A DNA stretch of 59,186 bases from an uncultured Pelagibacteraceae bacterium (GCA_902633885.1 CACPIK010000001.1:1-59186), one strand, 5' to 3'. Numbered from the stretch's first letter, positions 24,382 to 33,483 are shown. Made by a program: numbers and translations. Notes: generated by a model from the letters alone, not told the origin.

Positions 24382-25368
24382 ATGACAAGTCAAAACATAC
24401 CAAATAAAATTTTAAATTGGTACGATAATAATAAAAGAGACCTTCCTTGGAGAAAAAATGTCTCAAGAAGTCGAAAAGAATATTTTACTTTTGTAAGTGA
24501 GTTTATGTTACAGCAAACTCAAGTTAAAACTGTAATACCTTATTTTAAAAATTTTATATCGAAAATTCCAGATTTAAAAAGTTTATCAAGAGTAAGAGAC
24601 GCTAAACTGATGAAATGTTGGGAAGGATTGGGATATTATTCAAGAGCAAGAAATCTCAAAAATTCAGCAAAACATATTATTAATAAATTTGGGGGTCAGC
24701 TTCCAAATAATGAGGAAGATTTAAAATCATTACCTGGAATTGGAGATTATACATCAAAAGCAATCATGGCAATTGCGTTCAACAAAAAAATAATTCCATT
24801 AGATGGAAATGTTGAAAGAGTTTTAAAAAGAGTATTTTATTTAAAAAAAGAAAAAGAAATTGCTAAAGAAAATTTACACAAGAAAAAGTCTTTTTTTAAA
24901 GAAACAAATAGAGCTAGCGATTATGCTCAAGCAATCATGGAAATAGGTGCTTTAATTTGCAAACCAGTTAACCCACTTTGTGCTCAATGTCCTATTTCAA
25001 AAAATTGTAAATCTTTTAAAAAAAATGATTTTGGAATTATTAAAATAAATAAATTTAATAAACAAAAGTTTTTTGAAGCTAGTATTTTTCAAAATAAACA
25101 AAAAAATTACTATCTTTTAAAAAATAGAAAATTTAGTTTTTTAAAAGATATGCCTATATTTCCAATGAATGAGATTCCTAAAATTAAATTTAAAAACCAC
25201 ACAGGCAAAAGAATTAACATCAAAATGTCTAATATGGATATGAAAATAGCAATTAAGATTAAAGATAATTTACCTGAAAAAATAAATGGGTTCTTTGTTG
25301 ATGTAAAAGATTTAAGTAATTGGACTTTGCCTTCGTTTACAAAAAAAATACTTAATAGCATCAAATAA
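24382..25368 (+). CDS. mutY: A/G-specific adenine glycosylase
   Basis: A 328-residue MutY counted from MTSQN; a longer in-frame start would run back through the dciA gene and is rejected. Catalytic Glu40 is in SEFMLQQTQ, the helix-hairpin-helix is LPGIGDYTS (118-126), catalytic Asp141 is in PLDGNVER, and the 4Fe-4S cysteines are Cys193, Cys200, Cys203 and Cys209. It removes adenine mispaired with 8-oxoguanine. The C-terminal NUDIX-like part (about 225-328) is divergent. Confidence 0.96.
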   Translation: MTSQNIPNKILNWYDNNKRDLPWRKNVSRSRKEYFTFVSEFMLQQTQVKTVIPYFKNFISKIPDLKSLSRVRDAKLMKCWEGLGYYSRARNLKNSAKHIINKFGGQLPNNEEDLKSLPGIGDYTSKAIMAIAFNKKIIPLDGNVERVLKRVFYLKKEKEIAKENLHKKKSFFKETNRASDYAQAIMEIGALICKPVNPLCAQCPISKNCKSFKKNDFGIIKINKFNKQKFFEASIFQNKQKNYYLLKNRKFSFLKDMPIFPMNEIPKIKFKNHTGKRINIKMSNMDMKIAIKIKDNLPEKINGFFVDVKDLSNWTLPSFTKKILNSIK

Positions 25369-25372
25369 ATAA

Positions 25373-26503
25373 ATGAAAAAAATTGGAATTATTGGAGGAG
25401 GAATATCGGGGTTATATTTTGCAAATCTTTTAAATAATCAAAAGAATTATGAATATAAAATATTTGAGAAAAAAGAAAAATACGATTTCTCTAAAGGTTA
25501 TGGAATTCAATTATCAGTAAATAGCATTAAGTTATTAAATAATATAGGATTTAAAAATCTATCTGCCTCTGAGGTAAGCTATCCTTCTAAAGTGAATTTC
25601 ATACAAGCAAAAAATTCTAAAAAAATTTGTGATATAGACCTTACTCAATTTAATGATAATTTTAATAGGTACACAACACTTAAAAGATCAACATTATTAA
25701 AATTTTTATTTCAAAATATTCCACAAGAAAAAATTAAATTTAATTCAAATATAACGAATGTGGTAAATACAAATGTTATTAGAGTTACTTTTTCAAATAA
25801 TATACATGAAGATTTTGATTATTTGATAATTGCTGATGGTATTTTTTCAAAAACGAAATCATTTATTTTAAATGAAAATATATATCCAAAATATAATCTT
25901 AATGTTGCTCTTAGAGGCAAACTAATTGGAAATTTTGGTAAAGATATTTCAATAAATATGGGCTCAAATAGTCATTATGTGATCTATCCAGTAAATCAAA
26001 AAAATGAACACAATTTTGTAGCTATTATAAAAAAGAAATTAACATCAAATGATTTAAAAAATTATGATTTATTTAAATCTGATGAATTTTTAAATTCTTT
26101 AATATTAAGTTTGCAAAAAACATCCCAAATAAGTTTTGAAAATTTAAGTGAATTAAAATCGTTCCCCATTTATGTAAGTAGCAGTTTTCCAAGTCTAGAT
26201 AAAAAAAATATATTTTTATCTGGAGATGCTTTATTCACTTTCCCTCCATCATTTGCCCAAGGTGCTTCTCAAAGCATAGAAACCGCAAATGATATATTAA
26301 AAAGTATTGTAAGTGGTTCAAATGAATTTTATAAAAAAAGAATTCAAAATATTTCTTCTATAAATGAAAAATCAAAATTAAATAATTTTTCATTTCAATT
26401 ATCAAATCCATTAAATGTGTTTATTAGAAATAAAATTTTGCAATATCTTTCAAAAAATAAAAAATTTCTTGAAAATTACTTAGGTAAAATTTATAGAAGC
26501 TAA
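25373..26503 (+). CDS. FAD-dependent monooxygenase-like protein
   Basis: A 376-residue group A flavoprotein. The N-terminal FAD loop is IIGGGISGLYFA and the middle DG region is DYLIIADGIFSK; the second FAD motif reads GDALFTFPPSFAQGASQSIE. In typical aromatic hydroxylases this reads GDAAHxxxPxxGQG, so His is Phe and GQG is AQG here. It resembles ubiquinone or aromatic ring hydroxylases but a substrate is not assignable. It follows mutY by 4 bp and its stop shares bases with that of the convergent ccrM. Confidence 0.75.
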   Translation: MKKIGIIGGGISGLYFANLLNNQKNYEYKIFEKKEKYDFSKGYGIQLSVNSIKLLNNIGFKNLSASEVSYPSKVNFIQAKNSKKICDIDLTQFNDNFNRYTTLKRSTLLKFLFQNIPQEKIKFNSNITNVVNTNVIRVTFSNNIHEDFDYLIIADGIFSKTKSFILNENIYPKYNLNVALRGKLIGNFGKDISINMGSNSHYVIYPVNQKNEHNFVAIIKKKLTSNDLKNYDLFKSDEFLNSLILSLQKTSQISFENLSELKSFPIYVSSSFPSLDKKNIFLSGDALFTFPPSFAQGASQSIETANDILKSIVSGSNEFYKKRIQNISSINEKSKLNNFSFQLSNPLNVFIRNKILQYLSKNKKFLENYLGKIYRS

Positions 26504-27573
26504 TTTGTAGGTCTTAATCTTTGTCTCAAATCATCAATTGGTTTTAAAGAATTTCCAGATTTATAATGCCAAAATGTCCATCCATTACAACTTTCTGCAC
26601 CAATAATTTTCGCTGCAACTTTATGTATTGATCCCTCTGATTGTTGATATTTTATACTTCCATCTGCCATGATTTTAGCATTTACTTTTTTCTTTTGGTC
26701 GTAAATTTCTGTACCAGGTTTAATTAAACCCATTTCAACCAATGAGCCAAAAGGAATTCTAGGTTTAGATCTATTATTTTGAAGTGTATCTAGATACTCA
26801 TCTTTAATAATATCTGTATTTTCTAATCTTTTTTTTGTAGCATAAAAATAATTTTTCTCTTTTTCTATTCCAAAATAATTTCTACCTAATTTTTTAGAAA
26901 CAACAGCTGTAGTACCTGAACCTAAAAATGGATCTAGAATAAAATCATTTTTATTTGATGAAGCTAATATTATCCTGTGTAACAATGATTCTGGTTTTTG
27001 CGTAGAATGAACTTTTTTACCATTATTTTTTAGTCTTTCTTTTCCACTACAGATAGAAAGGTTCCATGTAGATCTCATTTGTAGGTCATCATTCAAGCAT
27101 TTGAGAGATTGATAATTAAATGTGTATTTAGATCCCTCGTTCTTTGATGCCCATATAAGTGTTTCATGCGCATTGGTAAACCTTGTTCCTCTAAAATTTG
27201 GCATTGGATTATTTTTATTCCAAATAACATCATTTAGTATCCAAAAACCTAAATCTTGAATTTTAGTACCTACTCTAAATATGTTATGGTAGCTTCCGAT
27301 TACCCAAATTGTTCCATTTTTTTTTAAAATTCTCTTACATTCTTTCAACCAATCAAAAGTGAATTCATCATAGCTTTTAAAACTTTCAAACTGATCCCAT
27401 TTATCATCAACAGCATTAACTTTAGATCTATCTGGTCTACTCAACACTTTTTTTAATTGAAGATTATATGGGGGGTCTGCAAAAATAAGATCAAATGTTT
27501 CGTCAGGAATTTTTTTTAATTCCTTTAAGCTATCTCCATTAACAATCTTATTTTTTAAAGTTTGTTTGTTCAT
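26500..27573 (-). CDS. ccrM: CcrM-type adenine DNA methyltransferase (GANTC)
   Basis: A 357-residue beta-class N6-adenine methyltransferase, counted from MNKQTLKN; the in-frame extension of 14 residues upstream lacks conservation features. The catalytic motif DPPY is at 33-36, the AdoMet motif is DPFLGSGTT (about 221-229), and the C-terminal domain of about 85 residues beginning RIPFGSLVE is the one specific to CcrM, needed for recognition of GANTC. Length matches Caulobacter CcrM (358). It is an orphan methylase with no restriction partner. Located next to rnhB as in other alphaproteobacteria. Confidence 0.95.
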   Translation of the reverse strand: MNKQTLKNKIVNGDSLKELKKIPDETFDLIFADPPYNLQLKKVLSRPDRSKVNAVDDKWDQFESFKSYDEFTFDWLKECKRILKKNGTIWVIGSYHNIFRVGTKIQDLGFWILNDVIWNKNNPMPNFRGTRFTNAHETLIWASKNEGSKYTFNYQSLKCLNDDLQMRSTWNLSICSGKERLKNNGKKVHSTQKPESLLHRIILASSNKNDFILDPFLGSGTTAVVSKKLGRNYFGIEKEKNYFYATKKRLENTDIIKDEYLDTLQNNRSKPRIPFGSLVEMGLIKPGTEIYDQKKKVNAKIMADGSIKYQQSEGSIHKVAAKIIGAESCNGWTFWHYKSGNSLKPIDDLRQRLRPTN

Positions 27574-27588
27574 TTTGTAAATATTAAT

Positions 27589-27641
27589 TAGACTCCAGAC
27601 ATGAGTATTCGTCAACCTGAGATTGAATTATTTTGAGTCTA
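27589..27641. promoter_or_regulatory. GANTC inverted repeat in the ccrM leader
   Basis: TAGACTC (27589-27595) and GAGTCTA (27635-27641) form a perfect 7 bp inverted repeat whose arms each hold a GANTC site, the target of CcrM. A third GANTC (GACTC, 27663-27667) lies just beyond in the end of rnhB. The 75 bp gap between rnhB and ccrM thus has two sites. In Caulobacter, GANTC sites in the ccrM leader take part in its regulation by methylation, so autoregulation is a reasonable inference here. Confidence 0.55.
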
Positions 27642-27648
27642 CTTGTTA

Positions 27649-28227
27649 CTATTTTTTTTTAAGACTCAATATATTGTGTATTGGATTAAATTTTTTTCTA
27701 TGAAATCGTGTTATTCCATATTTTTTAATAGCATTAATATGATCTTTAGTTCCGTAACCAGCATTTAAATCCCATTTATACTTTTTAAAACTTTTTGACA
27801 TTTTAAACATTATTTTATCCCTAGAAACTTTTGCAATTATTGATGCTGCTGATATTTCCTTAATTTTTTGGTCTCCTTTAATAATACTTTTAAGTTTATA
27901 ATCTTTCATTTCTGGAATTTTATTTCCATCAATTAATACCAATGTAGGTTTTTTATTTAATTTTTTAATTGCCCTTTTCATTGCTAACAAGCTTGCATTT
28001 AAAATATTAAGTTTCTCTATTTCCATTAAAGATGCAGATCCTATCGCCCAGTAAGAATTTTTTTTAATATATTTTTCTAAATTTTCACGATTAGTTTTTG
28101 ATAATTTTTTTGAATCTTTAATTTTTTTTTTATCAATATCGTTATTTAAAATAACTGCTGCAGCATAAACAGGGCCAATTAAACTTCCTCTTCCTACTTC
28201 GTCTACACCGGCAATGATCTTCTTCAT
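27649..28227 (-). CDS. rnhB: Ribonuclease HII
   Basis: A 192-residue RNase HII. Catalytic residues are seen in AGVDEVGRGSLIGPVYAAA (Asp-Glu), LVLIDGNK (Asp) and the ISAASIIAKVSRD block. It nicks at single ribonucleotides in DNA and complements RnhA. It begins 7 bp after a 44-residue small gene and precedes ccrM. Confidence 0.95.
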   Translation of the reverse strand: MKKIIAGVDEVGRGSLIGPVYAAAVILNNDIDKKKIKDSKKLSKTNRENLEKYIKKNSYWAIGSASLMEIEKLNILNASLLAMKRAIKKLNKKPTLVLIDGNKIPEMKDYKLKSIIKGDQKIKEISAASIIAKVSRDKIMFKMSKSFKKYKWDLNAGYGTKDHINAIKKYGITRFHRKKFNPIHNILSLKKK

Positions 28228-28234
28228 TATTAAA

Positions 28235-28369
28235 TTAAATAATGAAGAAATGATAAATTAGCAAGCCGATTATTAATCCCTTAATAAAAGATATCCATGC
28301 TATTCCATAATCAGAAATACCAGTTTTGTTTTTAAACCAAAAAATTCTTTCTTTGTGCCATTCAATCAT
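28235..28369 (-). CDS. 44-residue small membrane protein, unknown
   Basis: An ATG-initiated frame of 44 codons filling the gap between udg and rnhB exactly (9 bp after one, 7 bp before the other). The N-terminal half is polar and aromatic (MIEWHKERIFWFKNKTG), followed by one membrane helix from about residue 21 to 43, ending in FFII. The composition and snug fit suggest a real gene; I know no function or family. Confidence 0.6.
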   Translation of the reverse strand: MIEWHKERIFWFKNKTGISDYGIAWISFIKGLIIGLLIYHFFII

Positions 28370-28378
28370 TTTAATAAT

Positions 28379-29083
28379 CTATAATACTATATTTAATTGA
28401 TCAATTTTTTTTCTTATTTCTTTTAAATCTGTCCATGAGTACTTTTTGTTTTCAGGCTGTCTCAGTAGATAAGCAGGATGAAAAGTAATTATACAGAGAT
28501 ATGATTTATTATTGATTATTATATTTTTCCAGATGCCTCTTTCTTTGGAAATTTTAATTTTAGATCCAAACAAAGATTCCATTGCAGTACTTCCCATTAA
28601 AATTAAAATTTTAGGATCGATAATTGAGATATGTTTTCTTAAATAATTTGCATATCTTGTTATTTCAGCTTGTTCCGGTTTTCTATTGTTTGGAGGTTTG
28701 TAATTTACAACATTTGTAATATAAATTTTTTTTCTTTCAATATTTATCGCTTTTAGCATTTTATTTAATAAGTTTCCTGCATCCCCTACAAAAGGATTGC
28801 CTATTTCGTCTTCTTTTTGCCCCGGTCCTTCACCAACAATCATAACCTTGCTAAAGCTATTTCCATCACTAAAAACAAGTTTTTTAGAATTATCTTTTAG
28901 TTCACAATTTTTTATATTTTCAATTTCTTTTTTTAGATTCTTTAGTTGAATTAATTTATCTTCTACTTTTGGTTTAATTTTAAATCTATTTATTGGTTTA
29001 TCACTGAAAATATAATCAATTTTATAGGAATTAATAAATTCAGAGTTTATTATGTCATTTTGATTTTTTTCGTTTGAAGTCAT
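28379..29083 (-). CDS. Uracil-DNA glycosylase, family 4-like
   Basis: A 234-residue protein. Motif 1 is GEGPGQKEDEIGNPFVG (about residues 84-100), followed by ITNVVNYKPPNNRKP and the C-terminal ITFHPAYLLRQP. These fit family 4 uracil-DNA glycosylases. Only two cysteines occur in the protein (in KNCELK and YLCIITF), so at most one of the four cysteines that hold the 4Fe-4S cluster in classical family 4 enzymes is kept. It excises uracil from DNA if active. Its start codon is 10 bp from that of the divergent TPR gene. Confidence 0.88.
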   Translation of the reverse strand: MTSNEKNQNDIINSEFINSYKIDYIFSDKPINRFKIKPKVEDKLIQLKNLKKEIENIKNCELKDNSKKLVFSDGNSFSKVMIVGEGPGQKEDEIGNPFVGDAGNLLNKMLKAINIERKKIYITNVVNYKPPNNRKPEQAEITRYANYLRKHISIIDPKILILMGSTAMESLFGSKIKISKERGIWKNIIINNKSYLCIITFHPAYLLRQPENKKYSWTDLKEIRKKIDQLNIVL

Positions 29084-29093
29084 AATATATTAA

Positions 29094-30770
29094 ATGCGAT
29101 TAATAATTATTATTTTATCATTTTTATTATTTCAAACAAACACATATTCAAATATATCTGAAAGAAATAAATTCAACCAGAAGTATTTATCAGATTACTT
29201 CTCAGCATTAGTTTCCTCTTTAAATCAAAACAATAAAGATGCTCTAAAATTTTTTAAATCTTCAAAATTTTTAATTAAAAAACATGATAATTTTTTAAAA
29301 GAGTATGTTTTTTCTTTAGTTTTAGACGGCCAGGTAAATAAAGCCATAGATCAAATTAAAATTTCAAAAAATGAAAAAAATGCAAATTTTTTCGAATCAA
29401 ATCTTTTATTAACAATAGATAGTTTAAAAAAAAAAGATTTTAAACAAGCTTCGAAAAGACTTGAAGAACTAAGCCTTTCAAAAGATGATGGTACATACGA
29501 ATTTGTTATTTTTGAAATTTTAGAAAATTATAACTATTTATTTGTTAATAAAGAAATTAAAAAACAAAAAAATGATTTTGGTAACTTGAATTTAATAACA
29601 AGCAGTTTTCAAAATTGTTATATTAATTCTAAAAAAACTTCTTCATATTTTATAAATTTAATTAACGATAAGAATAGTGATTACTCAAGATACTTATTTT
29701 TTTATTTTTCGAACTTAGTTCAAAATGGAGAATTAAATAAAGTAAAAGATTTTTCTAATTCAATAGAACCTCTTGCTGACAATTTACTTATTTCTCAATC
29801 TAAATATTGGATTGAAAATGAGAAATTTGAGAAGTTTGAAAAATATTTTTCGTGCAGCAATGAAAATGATATTTTAGGTGAATTCTTCTTTTTAATGTCA
29901 AATTTATTTTCTTCACAAGAAATGTTTAAAGAGTCAAATTTTTATTTAAGAATATCTCAGTATCTAAATCCTAAATTTTATTTTAATTTATCACTTCTTG
30001 CAGAAAATTATTATTTAAATGATAATTTTAATGATTCAAAAATAATTTTGGATAAATTAAAAAATAAAGACGAAGTTTACAATTGGTATAGAGTAAAAAA
30101 AATTGGAAAAATATTATCTCAAAATGTAAATGATAATGAGTCATTAAAATTCACTGAAGAAAATTTTAAATCAATAAATTTACCTTCTGTCAAAATTTTA
30201 TATGATATGGCAAACATTTATAAAAGTTTTAAGATATGTGAAAAAGCGATAAATTATTATACAGAACTATTAAAAAAGATAGAAAAAAACTCTTATGCCT
30301 ACTCAAGGATTCTTTACAGAAGAGGAAGTTGCTTTGAAAGACAGGGAGAATATAAAAAAGCTGATAAAGATTTATTAAATTCATTAAAAATAAATCCTGG
30401 TGATCCTTACACAATGAACTACCTGGCTTATAGTTGGTTGGAAAGAAATTATAAAATAAATGAAGCAATTGAAATGCTACAAAAAGCTTATAAAAAAAAA
30501 GAGAATGATCCATATATAACCGACTCTGTTGGCTGGGGTTATTATTTAATTGGAGATTATGTTAATGCAGAAAAATATTTAAAAAAAGCAGTTAAACTGA
30601 TGCCAAGTGATCCAATAGTAAATGATCATTATGGCGATGTTCTTTGGTGGTTGGATAGAAAATTACAAGCAAAATATTTTTGGAAGAATGTTTTAAAGTT
30701 AGAGGAAACAGAAGATGAAATGAAAAAAAAAATCAAGAAAAAATTACTTCTTGGACCAAAAAAAATTTAA
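29094..30770 (+). CDS. Exported TPR-repeat protein
   Basis: A 558-residue protein with an N-terminal signal peptide (about 1-20) and helical repeats throughout. The clearest TPR units lie at about 370-540, including SRILYRRGSCFERQGEYKKA and GWGYYLIGDYVNAEKYLKKA. The middle is divergent and Phe/Asn/Lys rich. A TPR protein directly before ispE is common in alphaproteobacteria; its function is not established. It is probably a periplasmic scaffold. It ends 3 bp before ispE. Confidence 0.85.
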   Translation: MRLIIIILSFLLFQTNTYSNISERNKFNQKYLSDYFSALVSSLNQNNKDALKFFKSSKFLIKKHDNFLKEYVFSLVLDGQVNKAIDQIKISKNEKNANFFESNLLLTIDSLKKKDFKQASKRLEELSLSKDDGTYEFVIFEILENYNYLFVNKEIKKQKNDFGNLNLITSSFQNCYINSKKTSSYFINLINDKNSDYSRYLFFYFSNLVQNGELNKVKDFSNSIEPLADNLLISQSKYWIENEKFEKFEKYFSCSNENDILGEFFFLMSNLFSSQEMFKESNFYLRISQYLNPKFYFNLSLLAENYYLNDNFNDSKIILDKLKNKDEVYNWYRVKKIGKILSQNVNDNESLKFTEENFKSINLPSVKILYDMANIYKSFKICEKAINYYTELLKKIEKNSYAYSRILYRRGSCFERQGEYKKADKDLLNSLKINPGDPYTMNYLAYSWLERNYKINEAIEMLQKAYKKKENDPYITDSVGWGYYLIGDYVNAEKYLKKAVKLMPSDPIVNDHYGDVLWWLDRKLQAKYFWKNVLKLEETEDEMKKKIKKKLLLGPKKI

Positions 30771-30773
30771 AAT

Positions 30774-31622
30774 ATGAAATATAATAAAATAAAATCCTTT
30801 GCAAAAATAAATCTTTCTTTAAATGTATTTAGAAAATTAAAAACAGGTTTACATGAAATAGAAACATTAATTACTTTTATTAAATTAAGTGATGATATTT
30901 TTATTAAACCTATTAAAAAAAATAATCATAATGTATTTTTTTATGGGAAATTTAGTTCTGGAATTAGTAAAAATAATACAGTTACGAATTTGCTTAAAAT
31001 TTTAGATGAAAGAAAAAAATTAAATAAAATTAAATATACTATAAAAATAAAAAAAAACATTCCTTGTCGGGCAGGTCTAGGAGGGGGTTCAATAAATTCT
31101 GGAACTATATTAAAATATTTTATTAAAAAAAAGATAATCAAATGTAATAAAAAAGAAGTATTGGAAATATCTAAAAAGATCGGTTCAGATGTAATATTTG
31201 GATTACAAGATAAAAAAACAATATTGCTATCTAAAAAAAATATTATTAATTCTAATAAAAAAGTTGGACTGCATATTATTATTTCAAAACCACATTTTGG
31301 ATGTTCAACAGCTTTAATTTACAAAAAATTAAAAAAATTCAATAGAAATAGTTTAAACGGCAAAATAAAAAAAAACCTTAAAGTTGAGAATTTAATTAAA
31401 TTAAAAAATGACTTGGAAAATCCAGCATTTAAAATTTACCCAAGTCTTTCTAATTTAAAAAATTTTATGAATACTCTTAAAGATGTAAAGTTTGTAAGAA
31501 TGACTGGTTCGGGTTCTTGCATGATTGCTTATTTTAATTCAAAAAAATCCTCTATAAACGCAATAAAAATCATGAAAAAAAAATATAAAAATTATTTGAG
31601 TATATTATCTAAAACTATATAA
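30774..31622 (+). CDS. ispE: 4-diphosphocytidyl-2-C-methyl-D-erythritol kinase
   Basis: A 282-residue GHMP kinase of the MEP pathway. The start SFAKINLSLNVF, the ATP loop IPCRAGLGGGSINSG (about residues 97-111) and the C-terminal VRMTGSGSCMIAYF are characteristic. It phosphorylates CDP-ME. It is 3 bp after the TPR gene. The gene is unusually Lys/Asn rich, as are its neighbours. Confidence 0.95.
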   Translation: MKYNKIKSFAKINLSLNVFRKLKTGLHEIETLITFIKLSDDIFIKPIKKNNHNVFFYGKFSSGISKNNTVTNLLKILDERKKLNKIKYTIKIKKNIPCRAGLGGGSINSGTILKYFIKKKIIKCNKKEVLEISKKIGSDVIFGLQDKKTILLSKKNIINSNKKVGLHIIISKPHFGCSTALIYKKLKKFNRNSLNGKIKKNLKVENLIKLKNDLENPAFKIYPSLSNLKNFMNTLKDVKFVRMTGSGSCMIAYFNSKKSSINAIKIMKKKYKNYLSILSKTI

Positions 31623-31623
31623 G
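31596..31623 (+). promoter_or_regulatory. Possible promoter of tRNA-Gln
   Basis: TTGAGT (31596-31601) and TATAAG (31618-31623) are separated by 16 bp and lie about 30 bp before the tRNA, in the end of ispE. It would give the tRNA and the downstream cca gene their own promoter. Confidence 0.35.
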
Positions 31624-31654
31624 ATTTTTTTATTGTGATATAGGATCTAAATTT

Positions 31655-31728
31655 TGGGGCGTAGCCAAGTGGTAAGGCAGCGGTTTTTGGTACCGCCATC
31701 CTAGGTTCGAATCCTAGCGCCCCAGCCA
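31655..31728 (+). tRNA. tRNA-Gln (anticodon UUG)
   Basis: A 74-base tRNA with encoded CCA. The acceptor arm TGGGGCG pairs with CGCCCCA, the discriminator is G, the D arm holds GCCAAGTGGTAAGGC, the anticodon arm is GCGGT-TTTTGGT-ACCGC with anticodon TTG, and the T arm is CCTAGGTTCGAATCCTAGC with an intact TTCGAAT loop. The 3' CCA ends 3 bp before the ATG of the CCA-adding enzyme gene. It is the only tRNA found in the window. Confidence 0.97.
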
Positions 31729-31731
31729 ATT

Positions 31732-33006
31732 ATGAACAATTTTTTTAAAAATATATTTAAAATAAAAAAAAAATTAACTTCAAAAGAATTATTATTTCAA
31801 GAAGTTTTAAAAGATACAAAAGTAGAGAGGATTTTTAAAGCTATCTCGAATTATAATGAAAAAAGTAAAGTTAGATATGTAGGAGGCTGCGTAAGAAAAA
31901 TAATTAATGATGAAAAAGTTGATGACATCGATTTAGCAACAAACATAAATCCTCAAGAAGTTAAAGAAGCTTTAAGTAGAAACAATATTAAATATTTTGA
32001 AACAGGATTAGATTATGGAACTATAACAGCTAATATTGATAATAAAAATTTTGAAATAACTTCTCTTAGAAAAGATGTATTAACTGATGGAAGACATGCG
32101 GTTGTTGAATTTACAAGCGATTGGATGAATGATGCGGGAAGGAGAGATTTTACAATTAATGCAATATATGCAGATAAAGAAGGAAACTTGTTTGATCCTT
32201 ATGATGGAAAAAAAGATCTTAAAAATGGCAAAGTAACTTTTATTGGTGATTCCGAAAAAAGAATTAAAGAAGACTATTTAAGAATATTAAGATATATAAG
32301 ATTTTTTCTAAACTATAGTAGGCAAGAGCATCAGCAATATGTAAAAAAGTCTATTAAAAAAAATCTTAATGGCATAAATAATTTATCTAAAGAAAGATTA
32401 ATAGGAGAATTAGAGAAAATTATTATTTCAAAAGGTTTTTTAAAATTATGCAAAGATAAATTCTGTAAAGAAATAATATTAATTATATTTCCACAACTTA
32501 AATATATTGATATTTTTAAAAAACTTAATAAACATTCTCAAAATTCAATTGACAATAAAAGCTTTATTTTTTTGTTATCTTTACTAATAATTGATGAAAC
32601 TGATAACTCAAATTATTTCCTATATAAATTTAACTTATCTAAAGAAAATAAAAAAAGAATTAACTTTTTAAGAGAAAATTATTTAGTTTCATTTGAAAAA
32701 AATTTTATTTCAAAAAAAAATTTCCAAAAAATATTTTATTTTTACGGGAAATCTTATTTAATTGATTTAATTGATTTTAAATTATTTAAATCAAATAAAA
32801 ATTATAAAAAACTAATTGAATTAAAAAAATATTTTAAAAATATAGAAAAACCTTTATTTCCTATAAAGGCAAATGTTATTATGGAAAAATATAAAATCAA
32901 AGAAGGCAAAGAACTTGGTAATAAGTTGAAATATTTAGAAAATTTATGGATAGAGAATAGTTTTAAAATTTCAGATAAAGATGTTGATAAAGTATTTTTA
33001 AATTAA
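31732..33006 (+). CDS. cca: CCA tRNA nucleotidyltransferase / poly(A) polymerase family
   Basis: A 424-residue class II nucleotidyltransferase. The catalytic block is [11 protein letters not shown] followed by DDIDLATN (about residues 49-70), and the second block is [15 protein letters not shown] (about 139-153). In alphaproteobacteria, this clade adds CCA to tRNA 3' ends; poly(A) polymerase activity cannot be excluded. The C-terminal half is low complexity and Lys rich. It directly follows tRNA-Gln and its stop shares TTAA with that of convergent greA. Confidence 0.92.
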   Translation: MNNFFKNIFKIKKKLTSKELLFQEVLKDTKVERIFKAISNYNEKSKVRYVGGCVRKIINDEKVDDIDLATNINPQEVKEALSRNNIKYFETGLDYGTITANIDNKNFEITSLRKDVLTDGRHAVVEFTSDWMNDAGRRDFTINAIYADKEGNLFDPYDGKKDLKNGKVTFIGDSEKRIKEDYLRILRYIRFFLNYSRQEHQQYVKKSIKKNLNGINNLSKERLIGELEKIIISKGFLKLCKDKFCKEIILIIFPQLKYIDIFKKLNKHSQNSIDNKSFIFLLSLLIIDETDNSNYFLYKFNLSKENKKRINFLRENYLVSFEKNFISKKNFQKIFYFYGKSYLIDLIDFKLFKSNKNYKKLIELKKYFKNIEKPLFPIKANVIMEKYKIKEGKELGNKLKYLENLWIENSFKISDKDVDKVFLN

Positions 33007-33479
33007 ATATATTTAACATCAATTATTTCAAAATTTTTAATTCCTGCTGGAGTAGTTACTTCAATTAAATCCCCTTTATTTTTTCCAATTAATCCTTTCC
33101 CAATTGGAGATTTAAAATAAATCAGTTTTAATTTTAAATCTGCTTCATCTTTTCCTACTATCTTATAATCAATTTTTTCATTGGTATCTAAATTTTGCAA
33201 TAATACAGTTGAACCAAATATTACTTTGCCATCATTATTTATTTTTGAAACATCAATTACATTTGCTCTTGCAATTATATCTTCTATTTCCTGAATTCTT
33301 CCTTCATTGTGAGACTGCTGCTCTTTTGCTGCATGATATTCAGCGTTTTCTTTTAAATCTCCATGCGATCTAGCTTCTGAAATTGCTTCAACAATTTCAG
33401 GTCTTTTTTTTTCTTTTAAGAATATTAATTCTTTTTTTAGCTCTTCAAGACCATTTATTGTTATTGGTTCTTTTTCCAT
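33003..33479 (-). CDS. greA: Transcription elongation factor GreA
   Basis: A 158-residue GreA. The N-terminal coiled coil carries [18 protein letters not shown] (about residues 46-63), the tip acidic residues included, and the C-terminal FKBP-like domain ends with the [16 protein letters not shown] stretch. It rescues backtracked RNA polymerase by stimulating transcript cleavage. It follows hemF by 4 bp. Confidence 0.97.
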   Translation of the reverse strand: MEKEPITINGLEELKKELIFLKEKKRPEIVEAISEARSHGDLKENAEYHAAKEQQSHNEGRIQEIEDIIARANVIDVSKINNDGKVIFGSTVLLQNLDTNEKIDYKIVGKDEADLKLKLIYFKSPIGKGLIGKNKGDLIEVTTPAGIKNFEIIDVKYI

Positions 33480-33483
33480 TATT

